Shown: positions 55,300 through 64,000 of the stretch, piece by piece
Position numbering within the stretch: the first letter of the stretch is position 1
Layout: each line of letters starts with the position of its first letter
Assembly: GCF_000143415.4 (NCBI RefSeq)
Contig: NW_003314292.1
Coordinates: 1,501,666 to 1,565,665, forward strand
Direction: 5' to 3'
From: Selaginella moellendorffii
Lineage: Eukaryota > Streptophyta > Lycopodiopsida > Selaginellales > Selaginellaceae
Length of the DNA stretch: 64,000 bases
Notes under the pieces: generated by a model
The model's input: the letters and a program-made list of their open reading frames with translations, nothing else
What the model was told of the DNA's origin: nothing
The model's database searches: none
Translations under genes and position numbers: made by a program

Positions 55300-56580
55300 A
55301 AGAAAGGAAATGCAAATAGAAAAACTTCGAGATTTCCTCCAGGAACTCGTGAGATCCACTTGTGTTGGAGAAGGCGGTCGCCTGAGGTCTGCTCAAGAGC
55401 AAATCGATGAACTCCAAGCAGTCCTTGCTCTTTGGTTCGACTTCTGTAGACTGGAGCACGAGTCCGAGTTTGATAGAAGTCAGATAGAATCGTGTAACGC
55501 CGGTCAGCCTCCAACGTTGTTGCGATCCAGCCTTTAAATTGAAACGCTGGCACTTCTCCATTCTTTCGGACGCTCTCCATATCGATCAGCACAAGCAGCT
55601 TGAAAGAAAAGCTTGCCAGTTTCGTGCAAAGCTTTCAATCCTTGCAAAACTCCATACGCTCTCGTCATCAAGCGGAGGCCTGAAACGATCTAATCAGTAT
55701 GGAATCAGTGTGAGCTTGTTCATTACTCACGGGATTTCAGCGCTCACGCTCGCATCCATTCCTAGCAATCTCTACATACATGGTTGGGCCTCCTACATTT
55801 GTCTATGCGGGCAAAACGTGGAACTCCCTCCGGCAATGTATCGGAAGCTCAAGTTCGTGATATGTTACGCAGCTCCGGGCCAGTTCGTCCAGTTTTTTAT
55901 GCTGCAAGTTTAAACACGTACGTGATTCACTGGAGAGATCTTTTGCTGGATGCGACTAAGCACGTACATCAAGCTCTTGCTTCTTGCTTCGCAGAGAGCT
56001 CGGATTTGGTGTTGGGATTCTTCCTCTGCTTACGTTTGAAATTGAAGCGCATAGTGTAGACCCGTCTTGCTGCAGCGTCTACGATTTCTGCTTTATTGGA
56101 AGGTCCAGCCAAAGCTTTCCTCCAAGTAGCAGAGTACAAGGACTCGGGAAAAGCCGGCTCGTTTACAACATTATCCACATCCCTTGGGCAGATCATTGTC
56201 CAACTTTATACAGGTCTTTAAAATGGGGCTTACTGAATCGTCATTTCTTAGGACTGCTTGCTTTCTTTGTTTCATAGTTATCTTCTCAAAATATTGTTCT
56301 TCTTTTGCTACAAAATTTGACAATTTCAATCGTCTTCCAATAGGAGTACTGAATGACGTTATCAACACTGTACACAAAAGAATATTTGACTCTTCCGATC
56401 AGACACTTTTGGTGAGGAAGTCTGCAGCGTTCCCCCGGCCCATGATCCGCTTCGACTTAATGAAAAGCTTCCATGTTGGTAGCGCTCTTCGATGAGAGGT
56501 AGCTCTGCAGCACAATCTCTCAGCAGCTCCCAGATTCGCTGGAAACTTGTCAGTCCTCCCCGGCCAGCAACGAACCAACG
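55300..56580 (-). pseudogene. Gene F copy, reverse, degenerate
   Basis: From 56580 leftward: WPGRTDKF, FQRIWELLRDCAAELPLIEE, RYQHGS, then FGEERKNPNTKSELSA-like (56050-55980), a forward-oriented scrap LPPAMYRKLKFVICYAAPGQ (55820-55910), and the kinase-like last exon LIDMESVRKNGEVPAFQF...QHKWISRVPG (55590-55310), where GAA/TAA of other copies is CTA. Contains an unassigned forward stretch at about 56200-56420. Head-to-head with gene E at 56.58 kb. Confidence 0.55.
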
Positions 56581-57585
56581 CAACCGCCGAGGAGGGCGGA
56601 CACGACGTCGAGACTTTCCTCTCGAGGCCTTGGAAGTCGGATAGAAAAGCCTTGACGTCGCCAGAGGCGAAGACATTCTGATCAAGAAGAAATACCCTCT
56701 TGAGGAGTCAACTTTTAAAAGCCCGCGAAGTTTAATTGTGCGAATAGATTTGGCGGCGGCGGTGGTGAAGACTGGCAAGCCATTCCCCCCGCGTTTCGGG
56801 GAATGGGCCATCAATGTCAACAAGGTGAAATCATACACTCGTTTCAAGCGCTGGTCGGGAGTGAAGAAGCCCTTTGCGAGAGTAGCAAAAGCTTGTTTGG
56901 GCTTGTCCGATTGGGATTATGCTGCCGAGGAAGCTGCACAGATTCTGGGAAGGGATGAGCAGGGCAACAAGGCTGTGCTCATTGGGGAGGGCTTGTGCGG
57001 CCTCACAATTACGGAAGAAGTTCCCTCCACCAAGATCTACAAGGCTGGAGACAAGATCAAGCTTGTGTTTCCTTTCCTCAAGGAAGGAAGGAAGGAGGTG
57101 GAGGGGATTATCCTTTCACACCCCGAGCCCAGGGACAATGGTGGCAGACATGGCGGTGAAGGCTTTCCCAGCTTATTGCGTGGGGTTTGCAGATTGGGAG
57201 CCCGACTTGTATCCACGCACGCAGATGGAGGACAGAAACACCCCATCTTCTGCTCCACTGCAATATGAGGGACGAGGTTGTGGCGAGGCTCGGCTACCCG
57301 AGCACTGATCTTCTGACGGGGTTGCCGGTGGATGTGAACGCTGCCTCGCATGGAGATGCTATTGTTGCGTTCTCCGGCAGCCTTGGGATTGGGGGGATGT
57401 ATGTCATTTTTCCCCTGTATCAATCACACGCTTCAGATGCTTCGGGTGCTCGAGACTAGGGAGGCGTTGCGGGCATCTGGTTATCCGATCCCAGCAGAGT
57501 ACGAAGGGACCAGGTTGCAAGAGAAAGAAGTGTTTAGGATTAAGCAATTGCGTAAAGGACTAAGTAGTATTGGTTAAGTATTAAT
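56580..57585 (+). pseudogene. Gene E, best preserved copy, unknown family
   Basis: A 176-codon frame (56738-57268) reads IDLAAAVVKTGKPFPPRFGE, VKSYTRFKRWSGVKKPFARV, AKACLGLSDWDYAAEEAAQI, LGRDEQGNKAVLIGEGLCGL, TITEEVPSTKIYKAGDKIKL, VFPFLKEGRKEVEGIILSHP. Further codons in other frames give VADMAVKAFPAYCVGFADWE, then ARLGYPSTDLLTGLPVDVNA, GDAIVAFSGSLGIGG and ETREALRASGYPIPAEYEGT. Frame switches near 57140-57290 may be introns or lesions; no clean GT-AG set is obvious, hence pseudogene. Family not recognised; no signal peptide. The same gene is the reverse partner of F throughout the array. Confidence 0.55.
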
Positions 57586-58197
57586 TCATTCACTCCTTGC
57601 ATCTCGTCAAGATTCGATAGATTCTCCCGGCCTGGGCATTTAGCGTACTAGAATTTTCAGGAGCAAAGAATGCCATGTTAGAGGTAAACTAAGGGAAAAT
57701 CAGACCAGCGGTTTTCAGCAACTCAAAAAATCCTTAAAATCTTTGAAAGGCCTTCAACAAAGGTAATAATCCTTTGTTTCTCTTCATTCTTTCTAACAAA
57801 AAGTTCTATTTACAAATTTTGTATCAAATATGTTACTTGACTGACACTAATGCTTTTAAATTATGATTTTTTCAACTAGAAAATAATTCACAATCTACTT
57901 TGTTGAAAATTTATTTCTTAAATATTAATTAATAATTTGTTTATTAATAATTACTTTATGATCTAATAAAGACAACACTTTCAGAAACATAGTCTTTTTT
58001 GTGTTGAGTTTAACGTAAGTTTAAGAGGCGAGGAGAGCACACCGATGTCCCGGGAGAAGAATTCTTGCTCAACTCTTTCTTCCTGAGCTTGAGAATGGCC
58101 AGGATTTGGATACTTCCGAGTGTTGGAAGAGATCCCATAGCTACAGGTCCACCACCATCAAAAGCGCTTGAAACATTGTCCTTTTTCTTCCCATTAA
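57586..58197. other. Intergenic, AT-rich, with a small reverse coding-like patch
   Basis: 57590-58015 is AT-rich with no signal seen. Reverse 58185-58020 reads open (GGGPVAMGSLPTLGSIQIL, then LRKKELSKNSSPGTS), possibly a relic exon; unidentified. Confidence 0.3.
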
Positions 58198-58270
58198 GGG
58201 GATGTAGCTCAAATGGTAGAGCGCTCGCTTAGCATGCGAGAGGCACCGGGATCGATACCCGGCATCTCCA
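58198..58270 (+). tRNA. tRNA-Ala (AGC)
   Basis: 73-nt cloverleaf: acceptor GGGGATG/CATCTCC (one G-U), D arm with AGCTCAAATGGTAGAGC, anticodon stem CTCGC/GCGAG with AGC at 58231-58233, T arm CCGGG-ATCGATA-CCCGG, discriminator A. A-box and B-box (GGATCGATACC) present. Followed by T-run TTTTTT at about 58274, a Pol III terminator. No intron. Confidence 0.95.
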
Positions 58271-58604
58271 AATTTTTTCGCCTTTGAGCTCGGGAGGATT
58301 ATAGTTGACCAACCAGTTTCTTTGCTTCTAAGCTGGCAACATGGACTTCGCGATTCGAAGAATAGGAAGTGGTCAATAAATAAATGACAATCCAGTGTGC
58401 CTATCCCACCCGCTCCTCCATCGCTAGCATAAAATCTCGTCCCTCCATAACATGATCCACCAAAACCTCCACTCGTCTCGATAGATCCCGCTGCTCACCA
58501 CCATCCAGCACATGCGAGACCCTCAACCTTTAAGTGTTGGAGTGGCGACTATATCCAACATTCCATTGTTCCAAGGCAATGAGAGGCGGATGGAAACCAA
58601 CACC
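58271..58604. other. Intergenic
   Basis: Reverse reading 58520-58405 (VSHVLDGGEQRDLSRRVEVL, then VDHVMEGRDFMLAMEERVG and stop) looks like a terminal exon but has no recognisable family. Nothing else seen. Confidence 0.3.
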
Positions 58605-58748
58605 ATTGCCTGCCGTGCACAGAAACTCCGGCACCGTAAACGAGGCCCGGATCAGCGGCCGCATTGCGAAGTATAAAACTGGAAAGGAGTGGCGGTTCTA
58701 AAGTTGTAGTCTTGACTCATTGTCTGGAATCGTTGGCAAAAGCACTGG
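58605..58748 (-). pseudogene. Fragment of subtilase exon 10
   Basis: Reverse match to 61262-61425 of the subtilase (IQDN, DYNFRTATPFQF-like, AADPGLVYGAG, FLCT), with about 30 bp deleted (the GNGHIVPN part degraded to RNAA). Probably split off together with the neighbouring tRNA duplication. Confidence 0.7.
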
Positions 58749-59255
58749 ACTGGATATTTAAGCCCACTGTTTTATAAGCAGAAGCTGGAGTTTCAGTTGG
58801 ACTTTCTAGATCCGGAGGCCGCGTTTGTAGGTGCTTGCCTCGCTCTGGAGCTGAAAGCTCGGCGTCTCAAACGTCTCCCGCTCAATGGTTATTGCAAAGA
58901 GCTCGTTAGCTTGGACGTAGGCAGAGCCTGGAGCTCTACGGCTCGTCTGGATTTCGAACGGCTAAAGCTCTGGACAAGACACACTTTGAGTGCCTTAAAC
59001 GCTGACTTACGCTGAAAAGCGACGGATCCCAGACAGGAGGATATTGTGCGCACAAGGTGGCCAAGCAGATATTAGTGGGGATATTGGTATATCGTTAGCT
59101 GAGGGAATGCAAGGAGCTAACGATAAGTGAATGATACGATCAGCCGTGGAATTGTCCTACTGCCGTGAGAGACCAGAGTTATCCCACGAGCGAGCTCGCG
59201 AGTATATAAGAGGGCTAGTCATCTTTAGTTTATGCGTTGACCAAAACTAAAAAAG
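58749..59255. other. Intergenic with TATA box
   Basis: No recognised gene. A forward 72-codon ORF (58797-59015) has no family features. A TATATAAG box at 59213-59220 could serve the decayed PPR-like locus that follows. Confidence 0.35.
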
Positions 59256-59815
59256 ATGTGGAACACAATGCGAGCCAGGATATCCTGGTCGACGCTGCCG
59301 TGCGAGGGCGCCGCGGATGCGATTCGAGCACTGGCACTGCCTCGTCTCCAGCACCACGATGCTGCCAGTCCGGCTGCCTGGGAGCTCGGCCCGAGCGACA
59401 TCGTCGATGGATCCATGCCAAGCCGCGACATCCTTAACTATCTTGCTGAAGCTCGACGCGAGAACCCTAACGCTTCGCCGAGTGTGTGCCACGAGATTTC
59501 TCTCCAGCGTGGAGGAGAATAAATACTCTTCGCATCCTCCAGATGCCCATCGCGCGATGCTCAGCGCTTGCTGCTTAGCTGGCCGAGTAGAGGAAACGAA
59601 TAATCGACTCTTGCCTAGAAATGCCATGCTTTGCAGCATATCAAAATGAAGGAGAGAGATGTTTACACGTGGACGTCCGCGATTCACGCATTTGCCCAGG
59701 AAGGGCATCTTTCGGAGAAAGGAATCTCGCCTCCTGGATAGCAATTCTGACAGCATCATCCCAGAACGGGCATATTCGGGACGTGGGACCCTGTCACAAT
59801 GTGAATTGATCTCTT
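59256..59815 (+). pseudogene. Decayed PPR-like gene
   Basis: Successive frames contain PPR-like pieces: SRDILNYLAEARRENPNA, HRAMLSACCLAGRVEE, KERDVYTWTSAIHAFAQEGH and ASWIAILTASSQNGHIRD. Frame changes between them and stops exclude a product. Confidence 0.5.
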
Positions 59816-60171
59816 GATGCGATCGATCTCTTCTCCGCTCGTGATCGATCCCAGCGACACCTCCGCAGAAAATAAATCTGGCTCCACGGATAAACTTGCT
59901 CCAATTAGCTGTCTTTTAAGGTATCTTTAAGCTAGAACACCAACTTAGCAATCAGGACACATTTCATCCTTTCTTGAGTAAACGATGCAGCTTATCCATA
60001 TACTCGTAGAGATTTTTCTTGAGGAACGTAGCACTTGCAATTGGTGGTCTCGTCCAAGCTCCAACCAGGTTAAGTTGTGAAGCGAAACCGAGATTTCGTC
60101 AGATCCACCAGCCCACTTTAAGTTTCCATCTGGAAATGATGAATGAAAGCTCATTCTCATCTTTGTGTTAA
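59816..60171. other. Intergenic
   Basis: Contains a reverse open stretch 60160-59945 without family features. No other signal. Confidence 0.25.
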
Positions 60172-60244
60172 GGGGATGTAGCTCACATGGTAGAGCGCTT
60201 GCTTAGCATGCGAGAGGCACCAGGATCGATACCCGGCATCTCCA
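60172..60244 (+). tRNA. tRNA-Ala (AGC), second copy, possibly impaired
   Basis: 73 nt, differing from the first copy at four positions or so: D-loop ACATGG, anticodon stem CTTGC (a U-G wobble), and T stem CCAGG opposite CCCGG, which leaves an A-C mismatch. B-box GGATCGATACC intact. Followed by A-rich sequence and a T-run at 60249 only weakly. May be a pseudo-tRNA. Confidence 0.8.
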
Positions 60245-60860
60245 AAAAAAATTTCACTTGACTGATCTTGTTTGGTTTTTTCTTTATATGGTGAGAATGC
60301 TCACCTTAACAAATAACATATCAAGTTCTTATGATTTAAACAACCATGCGAGGCACATTTCACCATGCCAGTCAAAAGGACGATAGTACTCGAATAATCT
60401 TCCTCACAAGCCACCAAACCGCGATTTTATTTGGAGGAGCCTTGGAAACTAGCAGTTAGCGCCACCATTTGAAGCAGCATGAGATCCATCACCATTGTAG
60501 GAAATCCCGCCTTCTTGCGTTCAAGGGTTCTCTAGATTATCGGGCCTCGGGGCTCCACAGCACATCGTCATCTTCTTTGATCTGCGAAGTTCACTCTGAC
60601 AACGAAAAGTATTTTGCCTGAGAGAAGTCAACCTGGGTTCCATAAGGCGGAAGTTTGATCCAGGAATTCTAGTCTAACATAGAATGATTTGCCTAATTTG
60701 TGACATTGAGCTTACCATCCACCTCTCATTATATTGTTACGTGCCTTTGCTTTGTAGCTTTGAGGCCCTTTTAACTATAATAATAATAATTATTATTATT
60801 CACATTAGTATGATTATAGGTTAAAACATATAGCCAAAGTTTATATCTATAATTTAATCT
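60245..60860. other. Intergenic, 3' flank of subtilase
   Basis: No gene seen. An (AAT)n/(ATT)n palindromic run at about 60778-60800, AT-rich to the subtilase stop. Confidence 0.4.
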
Positions 60861-63675
<2,815 letters not shown>

Positions 63676-63714
63676 GCTGCTCGATCTGATACCAAGCAGT
63701 GGCCGTGCCTGCCC

Positions 63715-63722
63715 ATTTTATA
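63715..63722 (-). promoter_or_regulatory. TATA box of the subtilase
   Basis: GCTATAAAATGGG on the reverse strand, about 40 bp before the ATG at 63675, giving a short leader. Confidence 0.6.
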
Positions 63723-64000
63723 GCCCGGAAAGGAGCAGCGTAAGAAAGCCTTCCTTCCATCGATCGGTGCGCTAGTCACAGTCGGGGGGCTGGAAATCCC
63801 CATCTTCGTTTAATAGCATGCGACACAATCGAAAACGATCCGTGGGCATCAATCCAAAAGGAAGACACGATTCAGACGACTTTGATCGGCCGTAACTAGA
63901 CGCATACCAAGATGATCCGGCTGTTGGAGAATCGCGATCCACGAACAGCACGCCACGCCCCAGATTGTCCTCACATTCCCGCCCAGGATAATCCTTGCCC
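63723..64000. other. Upstream region of the subtilase
   Basis: No gene recognised; short reverse and forward ORFs here lack any family feature. Confidence 0.4.

Noticed and set aside
55163-55561. Reverse ORF opposite the NUFIP acidic tail
   Set aside because: Acid-rich GAG/GAC repeats give a Leu/Val-rich antisense reading; the part beyond 55300 belongs to the F relic.
60172-60244. Organellar tRNA insertion
   Set aside because: Sequence and boxes are those of nuclear tRNA-Ala(AGC); organelles use a UGC anticodon for Ala.

Overview
The window is nuclear DNA of a land plant. It carries plant-type spliced genes with very short introns (mostly 50-65 nt), intronless PPR genes, a plant subtilase, a plant-type NUFIP, Ty1/copia debris and a nuclear tRNA-Ala. 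Compact introns, PPR abundance and long GC-rich single-exon PPR ORFs recall a lycophyte such as Selaginella. This is inference; no marker settles the species.

Positions 1 to about 52,800 are a degenerate array of segmental duplications. Each unit is built from the same modules: A, LMBR1/LIMR-type membrane protein (reverse); B, nucleoporin NUP85 (forward); e/f, short relics of genes E and F; C, a 282-aa protein of unknown family (forward, 4 exons); D, the C 3' region plus a reverse coiled-coil-like remnant; E, unknown gene (reverse); F, kinase-like gene (forward, head-to-head with E); G, PPR gene (forward). Units: A1-B1-C1-D1 (1-5.2 kb); B2-C2-D2-E-F-G1 (5.2-11.4 kb); A2-B3-C3-D3-E-F2 (11.4-24.9 kb); C4-D4-F3-G2 (24.9-32.5 kb); A3-B4-C5-D5-E-F4-G3 (32.5-42.3 kb); A4-B5-C6(inverted)-D6-E-F-G4 (42.3-52.8 kb). 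A1 runs off the left edge, so the array probably continues there.

Almost every A, B, E and F copy is broken by deletions, frameshifts or fusions. The exceptions are module C (three complete copies: C1, C2, C5) and the last PPR copy (G4, 614 aa). Later insertions include a complete TRIM retrotransposon with target-site duplication, its solo LTRs, two halves of one copia insertion, another solo LTR, a 2-kb AT-rich island, and a decayed 26S rDNA fragment inside a NUP85 copy.

From 52.85 kb the content is mostly single copy: an intact NUFIP-like snoRNP assembly factor (533 aa, 8 exons); an inverted F/E module whose E is the best preserved in the window; two tRNA-Ala(AGC) genes, the second with a T-stem mismatch; a decayed PPR-like locus; and an intact subtilisin-like protease on the reverse strand (755 aa, 10 exons).

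Functionally, the complete genes are three C proteins, one PPR protein (organelle RNA processing), NUFIP (box C/D snoRNP assembly), one secreted subtilase and one good tRNA. Module C is the strongest candidate for something undescribed: it is the only amplified gene kept open, and it carries a conserved promoter with two perfect palindromes.
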